This document shows positions 1 through 8,577 of a stretch of 64,000 nucleotides of DNA, one piece after another. Made by a program: the position numbers and the translations under genes. Origin of the DNA: Erythrobacter sp. (GTDB lineage Bacteria; Pseudomonadota; Alphaproteobacteria; Sphingomonadales; Sphingomonadaceae); the NCBI GenBank assembly GCA_009993635.1, contig JAACTC010000009.1:62001-126000 (forward strand), written 5' to 3'. The notes under the pieces were generated by a model. The model searched no databases. It saw only the letters and a list, made by a program, of their open reading frames with translations, and was not told where the DNA came from. Each line of letters starts with the position of its first letter. The stretch's first letter is position 1.

Positions 1-215
1 AACGCCGGATTTTGCGCGCGCGCTATCAGCTGGTCGATCTGGAAAGTGGCACCATCCTGCTGGATGCGAGTGCGGGATCGGACAGCGGGATCGACGTCGT
101 CTCCAGCGATTATGCCACTATCGCCGCGGAACGCGCGGCGGCAGAGCGGCTGGCGCAGACCGTCGCGGACCAGATCGTCACCCGCGTGTCCGTGGCGCTG
201 CGCAAGCGCAACTGA
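1..215 (+). CDS. lptE: LPS-assembly lipoprotein LptE, 3' end
   Basis: Only the last 70 residues are visible; the gene enters from the left edge in the frame beginning at base 3. LptE is the outer-membrane lipoprotein that plugs LptD, the LPS translocon. The visible part has a strand-rich stretch (YQLVDLESGTILLDASAG) followed by a helix rich in Ala, Glu and Arg (YATIAAERAAAERLAQ), the usual end of alphaproteobacterial LptE. It ends 4 bases before holA, as is known for lptE-holA pairs in this group. The lipobox and N-terminus lie outside the window, so the call rests on the tail and on context. Confidence 0.75.
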   Translation, partial: RRILRARYQLVDLESGTILLDASAGSDSGIDVVSSDYATIAAERAAAERLAQTVADQIVTRVSVALRKRN

Positions 216-219
216 TCGC

Positions 220-1263
220 ATGGCGCGCGGCCAGTCGTTCAAGGCAACCCAGAACACTTTCGGGCGGATGGCCGCGCAGGCCGCACGCGAATGCCACACG
301 TTCTTCTTCTGCGGGCCTGACGAAAGCGCGGCATCCGCTGCGGCAAAGACGATTGCGGACGGCCTCGCGGATGCAGGCGAGCGGGTCGACATCTCGGGTT
401 CGGACCTGCGCCGCGATCCGGTGCGGCTGGCGGACGAGGCGCGATCGTCCTCCCTGTTCGGCGATGCGCGCCATATCCTGGTGCGCGCGACCGGCGAGGA
501 AGCGCACGATGCGCTGAAGCTGCATCTGGAGGCAGAGGGCGAGGCATGCCCCGTGCTGGTGGTGGCGACTTCTGCGACCGACAAGTCGCGCACCGCCAAG
601 CTGATCGCAGGCGCGAAAGGCACGCTGGTGGCGATGTTCTATCCGCCCAACCTGGTCGATATGGCGAACACGGTGCGCGATCTGGCAGGGCCTGCGGGTC
701 TGCGACTGGATGGCGACCTTGCGCAAAGGATCGCGCGGGCGTCCGGTCTCGACCGCAGGCTGGCCGAAGCCGAACTGGAAAAGCTGGTGCTGTTCCTCGA
801 TGCGGCGCCCGATTCGCCCAAGACGGCAGACCTTGCCGCGTGGGACGCGATCGGCGCGTCGAGCGAGGAAGACGGCTTCATGCCGTTGGTGAACGCGGCG
901 CTCAGCGGCCACGCCAGGCGCCTGCCTGGCGAGCTGGCGCGGCTGCATACGCTGTCGCTCAACCCCGTGGGGGTGGCGCTGGCGTTCGAACGGCGCGCCG
1001 CGCAGCTCGCGCAACTATCCGCACGGATGCGGCCGGGCGAGGATGTCGGCAGTTTCGTCGAGGCACAGAAGCGCGCGCGCAGGGTCTTCTTCAAGGACGA
1101 GCGCGATCTGGCGGAGCAGCTGCGCATCTGGCGCGGGCGCAGGCTGGACCGGCTGGTTTCACGGCTGACCGCACTGCATCAGGCGCTGCTGGCCAACAGC
1201 CAGCAGGCTGAGCTGCTGCTCAGCCAGGAAATTGCGTGGATTGCGCGCGTCGCGGCGCGGTAG
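220..1263 (+). CDS. holA: DNA polymerase III subunit delta
   Basis: 347-residue protein of the HolA family, the clamp-loader subunit that opens the beta sliding clamp. The N-terminal part carries the expected pattern (FFFCGPDE near residue 26, then a degenerate AAA+ fold), followed by LFGDARHILVRA and the C-terminal helical collar domain. Length matches the family (about 340). The frame is open further upstream, but the ATG at 220 is chosen because it follows the lptE stop by 4 bases and homologues begin near the KATQNTFGRM segment. The gene converges with lptA with 19 bases between the stops. Confidence 0.93.
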   Translation: MARGQSFKATQNTFGRMAAQAARECHTFFFCGPDESAASAAAKTIADGLADAGERVDISGSDLRRDPVRLADEARSSSLFGDARHILVRATGEEAHDALKLHLEAEGEACPVLVVATSATDKSRTAKLIAGAKGTLVAMFYPPNLVDMANTVRDLAGPAGLRLDGDLAQRIARASGLDRRLAEAELEKLVLFLDAAPDSPKTADLAAWDAIGASSEEDGFMPLVNAALSGHARRLPGELARLHTLSLNPVGVALAFERRAAQLAQLSARMRPGEDVGSFVEAQKRARRVFFKDERDLAEQLRIWRGRRLDRLVSRLTALHQALLANSQQAELLLSQEIAWIARVAAR

Positions 1264-1282
1264 GGCAGAACCCCCGGCCGGC

Positions 1283-1834
1283 TCAGTTTTCGGGGACGGA
1301 GAACGATCCGGTCACTCGGCCCGCATCGCCGCCACCTTCAGCACCGTCGATGCTGGAAAGCCCGCTGCGAAGGTCGATCGTCAGGCGGCCGCCGTTCAGC
1401 GTATCGCCGCCCCTGCGCAGCCGCACGTCGCCGGTCATGGTGATCACCCGCCGGTTGAAATCGTAAACCGCCACATCGCCGCGTGCGCTCTCGTTCCCGC
1501 GGGTCACGGTGACCCCGCCCGTCGCGGAGATGCGCTGGATGCTGAGCGATCCGGTATCGCTGTAATCCACGATGGTGCGCGCCGCAGTCATCCGCAGGTT
1601 CGCCTGATCGATCTGCACATTGCCCGAAAGAACCACGCGGTCCTGCCGATCCTGCAGCTCGATCCGGTTGGCGGCATAGTTGACCGGTGCATTCGAATTG
1701 TGCCCGGCGATGGCCTGCGCGTGCAATTGCAGCCCGGCGATGCTGCACGATGCAAGCACGAAGCCGACCATGCCCGAACGCAGCACAGTGCGTACGAGCG
1801 GGCTTCTGATTTCGCGGGGTTTGTAGGGCATCAT
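1283..1834 (-). CDS. lptA: LptA/OstA-family LPS transport protein
   Basis: 183-residue protein with an N-terminal membrane or signal segment (about residues 19-40, ending LQLHAQA) and an OstA-type beta-jellyroll. The repeated pattern 'I..Q..Q..VVLSGNVQI', 'A.RTIVDY' and 'GDVRLRRGGDTLNGGRLTIDL' is characteristic. LptA bridges the periplasm between LptC and LptD in LPS export. The ATG overlaps the lptC stop as ATGA, so the two are translationally coupled. lptB, the ATPase gene often next in line, is absent: holA lies convergent instead. Confidence 0.9.
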   Translation of the reverse strand: MMPYKPREIRSPLVRTVLRSGMVGFVLASCSIAGLQLHAQAIAGHNSNAPVNYAANRIELQDRQDRVVLSGNVQIDQANLRMTAARTIVDYSDTGSLSIQRISATGGVTVTRGNESARGDVAVYDFNRRVITMTGDVRLRRGGDTLNGGRLTIDLRSGLSSIDGAEGGGDAGRVTGSFSVPEN

Positions 1835-2499
1835 TGCATGGTCTCCAGCGCGCCGGGCACCATGCGCAGGCGCGCATTCCCGTCAAGCGTTATCGTGCGC
1901 TCATCGAGATCAACCCTCAGGCTGTCGGCCGAGAAGGTGCCCGCGGGTACCGCGCCCGATACGCCTTCGCTCCCGACCAGGGTCTGGTCGCGCAGGTTCA
2001 CCGAAACGCCGCGCGCAACCAGTCGGTACCCATCGGCCGCGCGCAGCATCACCGGCCCGCGTACCTTCAGCAATTCGTCTGCGATCGTATAGTCGCCGCC
2101 CTCTGCGGCGATCTGCGCGGGGCCATCGGCCAGCAGGATGCGCGCGACCACTTCCTGCAGCCGAACGATGCCCTCCGCGCTCGATTTCTGCACCGCTTCC
2201 TCTGCCAGTACCGAGAAGGGGCGGCCCTCGTTGTCGGACCCGCGATAGGTCGCATTGTCGACCCGCAGCCGCTCGTCGATCTGTTCCACCTTGTCGCGAT
2301 CGAGGATGAAGGAGACTTCGCTGCGCGGCGAAAACGGCGCGATCACCAGGAACGCGACGATTGCTCCGGTCGCCATCGGCAGGGCGATCGCCAGCGTCTT
2401 GATCAGCCGGTCGTGAAAGCCGCCGGGCGCAGCCTGCTTCTGCCGGCCACGGCGCTGGCGCTGCGCCTCGCTCGTCTCTTCCACGTGATCGTGATGCAT
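1831..2499 (-). CDS. lptC: LPS export ABC transporter periplasmic protein LptC
   Basis: 222 residues. A charged cytoplasmic N-terminus (1-33, rich in His, Glu, Arg and Gln) precedes one transmembrane helix (about 34-54, TLAIALPMATGAIVAFLVI). A periplasmic LptC domain follows, with the typical 'NATYRGSDNEGRPFSVLAEEAVQ' region read as dispersed motifs. LptC is the bitopic member of the LptB2FGC extractor and passes LPS to LptA, encoded directly downstream with a 4-base overlap. The gene follows rnd by 21 bases and is probably in the same transcript. Confidence 0.92.
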   Translation of the reverse strand: MHHDHVEETSEAQRQRRGRQKQAAPGGFHDRLIKTLAIALPMATGAIVAFLVIAPFSPRSEVSFILDRDKVEQIDERLRVDNATYRGSDNEGRPFSVLAEEAVQKSSAEGIVRLQEVVARILLADGPAQIAAEGGDYTIADELLKVRGPVMLRAADGYRLVARGVSVNLRDQTLVGSEGVSGAVPAGTFSADSLRVDLDERTITLDGNARLRMVPGALETMQ

Positions 2500-2520
2500 G
2501 ATGAATGTGGACCTCTGGCC

Positions 2521-3141
2521 CTATTCGTGGCTGAAAATATCCGCGTTCGGCCAGCCTGCCAGGTCCAGCCGCGCACGTGTCGGCAGGAAGTCGAAACAGG
2601 CCTGCGCGATCTCAGAACGGTTCTCGCGTGCCAGCCGTTCCTCGAAAATGTCGCGCATCCGGTGAAGATAGCGCACGTCCGACGCGGCATATTCGCGCTG
2701 CGCCTCGGTAATGACGGGCGCGCCCCAGTCCGAGCTTTGCTGCTGCTTCGAAATATCCTCGCCCAGCAGTTCGTTCACCAGCATCTTCAGCCCGTGGCGA
2801 TCGGTATAGGTGCGGGTCAGCTTGCTGGCGATCTTGGTGCAGAACACCGGCGCGGCGGTGACGCCCAGCCAGTATTCGATCGCCGCCAGGTCGAACCGGC
2901 CGAAATGGTACAGCTTCACCCGCGAAGGATCGGCCAGCACGGCCTTCAGGTTGGGCGCATCGAAAGTGCTGTCGACGCCGAAGCGAACGAGGTGTTCGTC
3001 GCCCTGACCGTCGCTGATCTGCACGAGGCAGAGGCGATCTCTATGCGTGATCAGTCCCATCGTCTCGGTATCGACGGCCAGGTCCGCCCCATCGGCGAAC
3101 ACGCCTGCGGGAAGATCTTCTTCGTGGAAATGAACTGCCAT
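2521..3141 (-). CDS. rnd: Ribonuclease D-type 3'-5' exonuclease (short form)
   Basis: 206 residues. DEDD exonuclease fold: motif I is LAVDTETMGL (about residues 20-29), motif II is in the FGRFDLAA region, and motif III is YAASDVRYL near residue 157. RNase D trims the 3' ends of tRNA and other small RNAs. Only the exonuclease domain is present; the C-terminal HRDC domains of E. coli RNase D are missing, as is common in alphaproteobacteria. The frame is open upstream to 3384, but the ATG at 3141 is preceded by an AAGGA ribosome-binding site and matches the family N-terminus. It heads the rnd-lptC-lptA transcript. Confidence 0.92.
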   Translation of the reverse strand: MAVHFHEEDLPAGVFADGADLAVDTETMGLITHRDRLCLVQISDGQGDEHLVRFGVDSTFDAPNLKAVLADPSRVKLYHFGRFDLAAIEYWLGVTAAPVFCTKIASKLTRTYTDRHGLKMLVNELLGEDISKQQQSSDWGAPVITEAQREYAASDVRYLHRMRDIFEERLARENRSEIAQACFDFLPTRARLDLAGWPNADIFSHE

Positions 3142-3274
3142 TGCGTTCCTTCTTTTCTGCGGTGCCGGGATGCGTGGGATGGGCCTTAATCCGGAAACAG
3201 ATGCCCCTAGGCATATTGGGGAAAGAGGGGAAGGGCGTCTGGCGCAATCGGCCCCGCGGCCATAGCGAGGGGGC

Positions 3275-3961
3275 ATGGGCCAAGAGCTTCCCGATAGCTG
3301 GCGCAGCGTGCTGGAACCCGCGCTGGAGACACCCGAGGCGCGGCGGCTGGGTGGTTTCCTGCGCGCGGAAGAGGCGGCGGGCAAGGCGATCTATCCGCCA
3401 TCGGGCAGCCGCCTGCGCGCGCTGGAGCTGACCCCGCTGGATGCGGTCAAGGTGGTGATCCTAGGGCAGGATCCGTATCACGGGCCGGGGCAGGCGATGG
3501 GGCTGAGCTTTTCGGTACCCGACGGTGTGCGCCATCCGCCCTCGCTCAGGAATATCTTCAAGGAATTGGCCGACGATTGCGGCATGGCCGCGCCAACGTC
3601 CGGCGATCTGACCCCGTGGGCGCAGCGCGGCGTGCTGCTGCTGAACAATTCGCTGACGGTGGAGGCGGGGCAGGCGGGCAGCCACGCGGGGCGCGGGTGG
3701 GATGCGATCACCGATGCCTGCGTCGCGGCGGTCGCAGCGCGCGCCGAACCGGCAGTGTTCATCCTGTGGGGCAGCCATGCGCAGAAAAAGGCGTCGCGCA
3801 TCGCAGAGCTCAACGAACCGACCCGGCATTGCGTGATCCGCTCGCCGCACCCCAGCCCGCTCTCCGCGCATCGCGGGTTCTTCGGCTCGAAGCCGTTCAG
3901 CCGGGCCAATGAATTTCTGCAATCGGTCGGACGCGACCCGGTAGACTGGTCGCTCGCCTGA
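3275..3961 (+). CDS. ung: Uracil-DNA glycosylase (family 1)
   Basis: 228 residues. Excises uracil from DNA in base excision repair. The water-activating loop GQDPYHG (Asp66) and the C-terminal DNA-intercalation loop HPSPLSAHRGFFGS are intact, as is LLLNNSLTVEAGQAGSH. Length is normal. The gene is divergent from rnd; 133 bases separate the two start codons, room for both promoters. It converges with the 3978-5135 membrane-protein gene with a 16-base gap. Confidence 0.97.
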   Translation: MGQELPDSWRSVLEPALETPEARRLGGFLRAEEAAGKAIYPPSGSRLRALELTPLDAVKVVILGQDPYHGPGQAMGLSFSVPDGVRHPPSLRNIFKELADDCGMAAPTSGDLTPWAQRGVLLLNNSLTVEAGQAGSHAGRGWDAITDACVAAVAARAEPAVFILWGSHAQKKASRIAELNEPTRHCVIRSPHPSPLSAHRGFFGSKPFSRANEFLQSVGRDPVDWSLA

Positions 3962-3977
3962 TCAGGCGCTGGCCCGG

Positions 3978-5135
3978 TCAGGCCACATCGTCGAGCCGGG
4001 CCAGCCGGTCGAGTGCGAGGCGCAGCGCGCGGTCGACATCGCCTTCGCTCGCCGCCCGTCGTTCGGGCTGCGGCGATTCGTCGACGCGATCCGAGGCACG
4101 AGGCTCTTCGGCAGGGGGCGCGGTAAAGCTGACGGGCACCGCTTGGCTGTGCACATCGACCTGCCCCTGCAAAGCCCGGGCGAGCCGTTCGACCAGTTCG
4201 GCCACGCCCAGTTCGCCCAGCTCCGGCTCTTCGGCGCGCGGTTGCGGCCATGCGGGTGGCGGTGGAGCGGACGGGGGCGGAGCGGATGCGTGCGGCTCAG
4301 GGTCTTCAGCCTGCGATTCGCGCGGCTGTTCGATCCGCGCCGACGCATAGTCGCTTTGCGAAGCGGGCTGCGCGGGTGCGAAAGAGCACTCCGCTTCGAA
4401 CGGTCGCTGCTCGGGCCACTCGCTTGCCGCCGCCTCGTCGGGCTTCACCCGTTCTGCAAAGGGGTTGTAACGCGACGGCGCGACCTGCGCCGGTTCCGGC
4501 CCGTCGGCGTATGCAGGGTTCGTCCAGGGCTCCGGCGTCCCGTCCTGCACGTAGTGGACATCCTCGAGCTCGAACAGGTCCGAATCGTCTGCGGCGACGT
4601 CTTCCGAAATCGGTTCCTGGGCATCCGCATCGCTCCACGCGGATGCGAAATACGGATCGTCGATCGGCGGTTTTGCGTCGTCATCGAAATCGTATTCGTC
4701 GGACTCGACTGGCGGTGACAGCTCGAAATCGTCGTCCTCCTCGTCGTCCAGGCTGCTCAGCCCGAGGGCAGAGCGCACGTCGAGCGGGGGGCGGGCATCG
4801 CCCTTGCCCTTGCGCTTCGGCCGGGGTGCGCGCGCGGGCGCCGCATCGCGTTTTTCGCTGCCGCGCACCGCGAAGGCGATCAGCACGCCCATCAGAAGGC
4901 CGATAGCCGCCGCGCCCAGGGCAATCACGATTCGCGTGTTCTGGCCGAAGGGCGTCGCACCGCCCAGGATCATGTCGAACAGGACGGGCGGCAAGAACAG
5001 GCAGCCGGCACCGAACAGCGCGGCGAACCACAGGCCGACCAGCACCGGGAAAACGGCGCTGCCGGTGAAGCCGCCGCGTTTCGAGTCGTGCTCTTCCCGA
5101 ATGTGATTCCTGTCGGCCAAAGTGCCTTCCTTCAT
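3978..5135 (-). CDS. Two-helix membrane protein with long acidic tail, unknown function
   Basis: 385 residues, not assigned to a named family. Two transmembrane helices (about residues 28-58 and 66-92) form an N-terminal hairpin. A Lys/Arg patch (PRPKRKGKGD) follows, then some 250 residues rich in Asp, Glu and Pro (LDDEEDDDFEL, YDFDDDAKPPIDD) with no Cys motif or recognisable catalytic pattern, and a short helical C-terminus. ATG 5135 is preferred over the upstream 5183 because it overlaps the glycosyltransferase stop as ATGA. The coupling implies the two proteins are made together, so a scaffold or regulatory role at the membrane for an exosortase-A-type glycan system is a reasonable inference only. 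Confidence 0.7.
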   Translation of the reverse strand: MKEGTLADRNHIREEHDSKRGGFTGSAVFPVLVGLWFAALFGAGCLFLPPVLFDMILGGATPFGQNTRIVIALGAAAIGLLMGVLIAFAVRGSEKRDAAPARAPRPKRKGKGDARPPLDVRSALGLSSLDDEEDDDFELSPPVESDEYDFDDDAKPPIDDPYFASAWSDADAQEPISEDVAADDSDLFELEDVHYVQDGTPEPWTNPAYADGPEPAQVAPSRYNPFAERVKPDEAAASEWPEQRPFEAECSFAPAQPASQSDYASARIEQPRESQAEDPEPHASAPPPSAPPPPAWPQPRAEEPELGELGVAELVERLARALQGQVDVHSQAVPVSFTAPPAEEPRASDRVDESPQPERRAASEGDVDRALRLALDRLARLDDVA

Positions 5136-6406
5136 CGCGGGCCGCCCTGGCGGGCGTGGACTCCCTTGTTCAAAGGCATCCACGCCGCGCTTTCGGGCGA
5201 CCGATCCGTGGGTCTGCCTAACAAGCGATGGTAAACGGCTTGATAACGACGGCTGTTTATCTGCCAGTCCCGCTCATTCACGATGAAGGCCTGCGCGCGC
5301 TCGCGCATGGCGGGCCATGCGTGCCGGTGATCCAGCATCTGCGACAGCGATTGCGCTATGCCCGCGGGATCGTCTGCCGGGAACAGCACGCCGGTTTCGC
5401 CATCGACGATCAGTTCGCGGTGGCCGCCGACCTCGGACGCGGCGACGATTCGCCCCTGCGCCATTGCTTCGAGCGGTTTGAGCGGGGTGACCAGATCGGT
5501 CAGGCGGCTTTTCTTGCGCGGAAACGCCAGCACATCGATCAGCGCGTAATAATGGGCGACCTCGTCATGCGGGACGCGGCCGGTGAAGACGATCGCATCA
5601 CGCGCGGGAGAGGCGTCGGCCTGCGCGCGCAGGGCCGCGTCGTCCTGCCCGCCGCCGACCAGCAGCAGCTGCGCATCGGGATGGCTCTGGCGCAGCATCG
5701 GCAGCGCGGCGATCAGATCGTCCAGCCCTTCGTAGGGATAGAAACTGCCGATGAAGCCGATCACCGGCCCGTCGCGCAGGCCGATTCGCTCAGCCAGCGC
5801 GGGATCGCGCGGGGCGGGCGTGCCGAACTGGTCGAGGTCGACCGCGTTGGGCGAGATGCCGACCTTGTCCGGCGCGAATCCACGCGCCACCAGATCGTCG
5901 CGCAGGCCCTCGCAGATCGTGAAGACCGCGTCGGCGCGTTTGACCACCGCGTTTTCCAGCGCGCGCGTCAGCCGGTACTTGGCCGAACCTTCGCTGCCGG
6001 TCCCATTGCCGACCGCCGCATCTTCCCAGAAGGCGCGGATTTCGTAGACCACCGGAATGCCCAGCTGCCGCCCAGCGCGCACCGCGGCAAGGCCGGACAG
6101 CGCGGGCGAGTGCGCGTGCAGCACGTCGGGGCGCCAGTCGCGCGCCAGTCGCACGATTGCATCCCTGTGGGCGGAGACTTCGTGCCATTCGGAAAGCAGC
6201 GGCAGGCCGCCTGCGCGGCCCCTGCTGCGATGGAAGCGCAGCCGCTCGCACATCTCGTCATCCGGGCCGTCGGCCTCGTGGCGCAGGCCGGTGATGCCGC
6301 GCACCTCCAGCCCGTCGGCAGCCTGGGCGCGCATGATCGCGCGGGTGCGAAAGGCATAGCCGCTGTGCAGCGGCAGCGAATGGTCGAGAACGTGAAGCAC
6401 GCGCAT
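5132..6406 (-). CDS. Glycosyltransferase, exosortase A system-associated
   Basis: 424 residues, GT4 (GT-B fold). The N-terminus MRVLHVLDHSLPLHSGYAFR matches the subgroup of GT4 enzymes that occur with exosortase A (PEP-CTERM/XrtA) systems. A Rossmann N-domain is followed by the C-domain donor site (IGFIGSFYPYEGLDDLI about residues 220-236; PLKPLEAMAQG with its Glu around 310-330). It would transfer an activated sugar onto a lipid-linked glycan or exopolysaccharide precursor at the inner membrane. It is divergent from the O-ligase-like gene at 6655 and coupled downstream to the two-helix membrane protein. No exosortase or PEP-CTERM substrate is visible in the window. Confidence 0.88.
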   Translation of the reverse strand: MRVLHVLDHSLPLHSGYAFRTRAIMRAQAADGLEVRGITGLRHEADGPDDEMCERLRFHRSRGRAGGLPLLSEWHEVSAHRDAIVRLARDWRPDVLHAHSPALSGLAAVRAGRQLGIPVVYEIRAFWEDAAVGNGTGSEGSAKYRLTRALENAVVKRADAVFTICEGLRDDLVARGFAPDKVGISPNAVDLDQFGTPAPRDPALAERIGLRDGPVIGFIGSFYPYEGLDDLIAALPMLRQSHPDAQLLLVGGGQDDAALRAQADASPARDAIVFTGRVPHDEVAHYYALIDVLAFPRKKSRLTDLVTPLKPLEAMAQGRIVAASEVGGHRELIVDGETGVLFPADDPAGIAQSLSQMLDHRHAWPAMRERAQAFIVNERDWQINSRRYQAVYHRLLGRPTDRSPESAAWMPLNKGVHARQGGPR

Positions 6407-6532
6407 AATGGCTGATCATCTAGCCCAGCCGTACTTAACGCGCCGTCAACTCCACCCTGCTAGCGAATTCGCCGATGCTGGCGCGCAGTGCGACCGGCCA
6501 TGGATGCAACCGCTAGCAGGAGCTCATCGACC

Positions 6533-6658
6533 GTGATCGACATGATCGTCATCGTCGCGATGCATGGCCTGCTGTTGCTGGCAGGTTACCGGCTGATGCT
6601 GCGCGACGATCTGGACGAAGACCCGATGCTGGAACCCGAAGGCGACGACAGGCCGTGA
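6533..6658 (+). CDS. 41-residue membrane microprotein upstream of O-ligase-like gene
   Basis: Short ORF starting at GTG 6533 with AGGAG (6518-6522) ten bases upstream; an in-frame ATG lies at 6542. The product has one hydrophobic segment (about residues 2-19, MIVIVAMHGLLLLAGY) followed by an acidic tail (LRDDLDEDPMLEPEGDDRP). Its TGA overlaps the GTG of the next gene as GTGA, a strong coupling arrangement. Topology suggests a single-pass inner-membrane peptide. It may be a real subunit or only a leader that sets translation of the ligase. No family is recognised. Confidence 0.6.
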   Translation: MIDMIVIVAMHGLLLLAGYRLMLRDDLDEDPMLEPEGDDRP

Positions 6659-8064
6659 CCGACCTGTTCCTGCTCGGCTTTTTCGGCCTGTTCCTGGTTT
6701 TCGGCCTGAAGCGCCCGTTCCTGTGGGTGTGCGCCTACCTCTACGTCGATATTCTCGCTCCGCAGAAGATCGGTTTCGGGGTCATCACCGGTGTGCCGGT
6801 TTCGCTGGTCGCATTCGTTGCCGCGTTCGGCGGCTGGTTGCTGATGGACAAGAAGGTGCGGCCCACCTTCACCTTCCGCCAGGTGCTGATGCTGTTCCTG
6901 CTGGTCTGGGCCTGGTTCACCATGCAGGGGGCCGAGTTCCCTTACGAAGCGGCATCGAAGTGGGACTGGGTGTGGAAGACGCTGCTGTTCGCGATGTTCC
7001 TGCCGTTCACCGTAACCAACCGGTTGCGGTTCGAGGCCGCGGCGCTGGTCATGGTGCTGACCGCGGGGGCAATCATCATCTCGGGCGGGTTGAAGACCGT
7101 GTTCGGCGGTGGCGGCTACGGCACGCTGTCGCTGTTCGTGAACGACAATAGCGGGATCTACGAAAGCTCCACGATCTCGACCGTGGCGATCGCGATCATT
7201 CCGCTGCTCTACTGGTTCACCCGCTACGGCACCGTGTTTCCGCCCAGCCTGCCGGTCAAGCTGTTCGCCGCCGGGCTGGCGGGGGCCTGCCTGCTGATTC
7301 CCATCGGTACCGAGGCGCGCACCGGGCTGGTCTGCATCGCGATGCTTGGCCTGCTGGTGCTGCGCGAAAGCCGCCACAAGCTGCTGCTGATGGTGGGCGG
7401 CGTACTGCTGTGCATCGCCGCTTTCCCGTTCCTGCCGCAAAGCTATGCGGATCGCATGGCCACCATGATGACCGCACAGGAAGACGAAAGCGCCTCTACC
7501 CGCGTGGCGGTGTGGGAATGGACGCTGGACTACGCCAAGGCGCACCCGCTGGGCGGCGGGTTCGAAGCCTACCGCGCCAACAGCTTCACCTACCGGATGC
7601 CGCAGACCACGGGTGAGGGCAACATGACCAGCACCCGCTTCGAAAAGGTCACCGACGAGGGCCGCGCCTATCACTCAGCATTTTTCGAAATGCTGGGCGA
7701 ACAGGGCTGGCCGGGACTGGGCGCATGGGTGCTGCTGCAGGCGCTGGGCCTGTACCAGATGGAACGCCTGCGACGGCGGATGCGCAACAGGGGCGACCCG
7801 CAGCTCGCCTGGCTGGGCCACCTGGCGATTGCGCTGCAATATGCGCAGCTGATCTATCTGGTCGGCGCGCTGTTTCAGGGGATCGCATGGCAGCCCTTCA
7901 TCATGATGCTGGCGGGCCTGCAGATCGCGCTGGTGGTCTATGCCAAACGCTATGATTCGCCCCATGGCGCAACCATCGGAGAGCGGCTGGCGGCAGAGCG
8001 CGCCGCTGCGGCAGCATCCGCCCGGCCCGATGCCGTAGCGACAGGCCCGGCTCCATTGCGCTAG
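6655..8064 (+). CDS. O-antigen-ligase-like membrane protein, exosortase A system-associated
   Basis: 469 residues with about 10-12 hydrophobic segments and the Wzy/WaaL-type layout. The start VTDLFLLGFFGLFLVFGLKR and the segment YVDILAPQKIGFG match the family described as putative O-glycosylation ligase of exosortase-A systems. The large periplasmic loop (about 280-350) contains STRVAVWEWTLDYAKAHPLGGG and an invariant-looking YHSAFFEMLGEQGWPGL, the usual Wzy_C signature. It would attach or polymerise a lipid-linked glycan in the periplasm. The start is GTG, overlapping the microprotein stop. The Ala-rich C-terminal tail looks disordered. Confidence 0.87.
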   Translation: MTDLFLLGFFGLFLVFGLKRPFLWVCAYLYVDILAPQKIGFGVITGVPVSLVAFVAAFGGWLLMDKKVRPTFTFRQVLMLFLLVWAWFTMQGAEFPYEAASKWDWVWKTLLFAMFLPFTVTNRLRFEAAALVMVLTAGAIIISGGLKTVFGGGGYGTLSLFVNDNSGIYESSTISTVAIAIIPLLYWFTRYGTVFPPSLPVKLFAAGLAGACLLIPIGTEARTGLVCIAMLGLLVLRESRHKLLLMVGGVLLCIAAFPFLPQSYADRMATMMTAQEDESASTRVAVWEWTLDYAKAHPLGGGFEAYRANSFTYRMPQTTGEGNMTSTRFEKVTDEGRAYHSAFFEMLGEQGWPGLGAWVLLQALGLYQMERLRRRMRNRGDPQLAWLGHLAIALQYAQLIYLVGALFQGIAWQPFIMMLAGLQIALVVYAKRYDSPHGATIGERLAAERAAAAASARPDAVATGPAPLR

Positions 8065-8116
8065 CCCCCGCCATCCTGCATGAAGCGCGCATATTCCAAC
8101 TTGAGGAGAGGCGCGT

Positions 8117-8566
8117 ATGAGCCCGCAGGATATTGCCGGAAAAGTCGGCGAACAGATCGGCACCAGCCCCTGGGTCGAAATCAGCCAGGAACGGATCAAC
8201 CAGTTCGCGGAAGCGACCGGCGACCACCAGTTCATCCATGTGAACGAGGAAGCGGCCAAGATGACGCCGTTCGGTGGCACCATCGCCCACGGCTTCCTGA
8301 CGTTGTCGATGATCCCCTACCTCAGCGCCGAGGCCGACCTGCCCAAGCCCGACGGCATCAAGATGGCCGTCAACTATGGTGGCAACAAGACGCGCTTCAT
8401 CAACCCGGTGCGCAGCGGCAAGAAGATCCGCGGCCATTGGAAGCTGCTCGAAATGACCGAGAAGCGCCCCGGCCAGTGGCAGCAGACGGTCGAGATCACC
8501 ATCGAGATCGAAGGCGAGGAAAAGCCCGCCCTGATCTGCGAATGGATGACGATGTTCTTCGTCTAA
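8117..8566 (+). CDS. MaoC-family (R)-specific enoyl-CoA hydratase
   Basis: 149 residues with a single hot-dog fold. The hydratase motif 2 is intact: ATGDHQFIHVN (Asp and His catalytic) with PFGGTIAHGFLTLSMIP. Proteins of this NodN/MaoC group hydrate enoyl-CoA in fatty acid breakdown or in supply of (R)-3-hydroxyacyl-CoA for polyhydroxyalkanoate. GAGGAGAG lies 8 bases before the ATG. It stands just upstream of a thiolase, with a repeat hairpin between them, which fits acyl-CoA metabolism. Confidence 0.9.
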   Translation: MSPQDIAGKVGEQIGTSPWVEISQERINQFAEATGDHQFIHVNEEAAKMTPFGGTIAHGFLTLSMIPYLSAEADLPKPDGIKMAVNYGGNKTRFINPVRSGKKIRGHWKLLEMTEKRPGQWQQTVEITIEIEGEEKPALICEWMTMFFV

Positions 8567-8577
8567 ATCCCTGGCGT

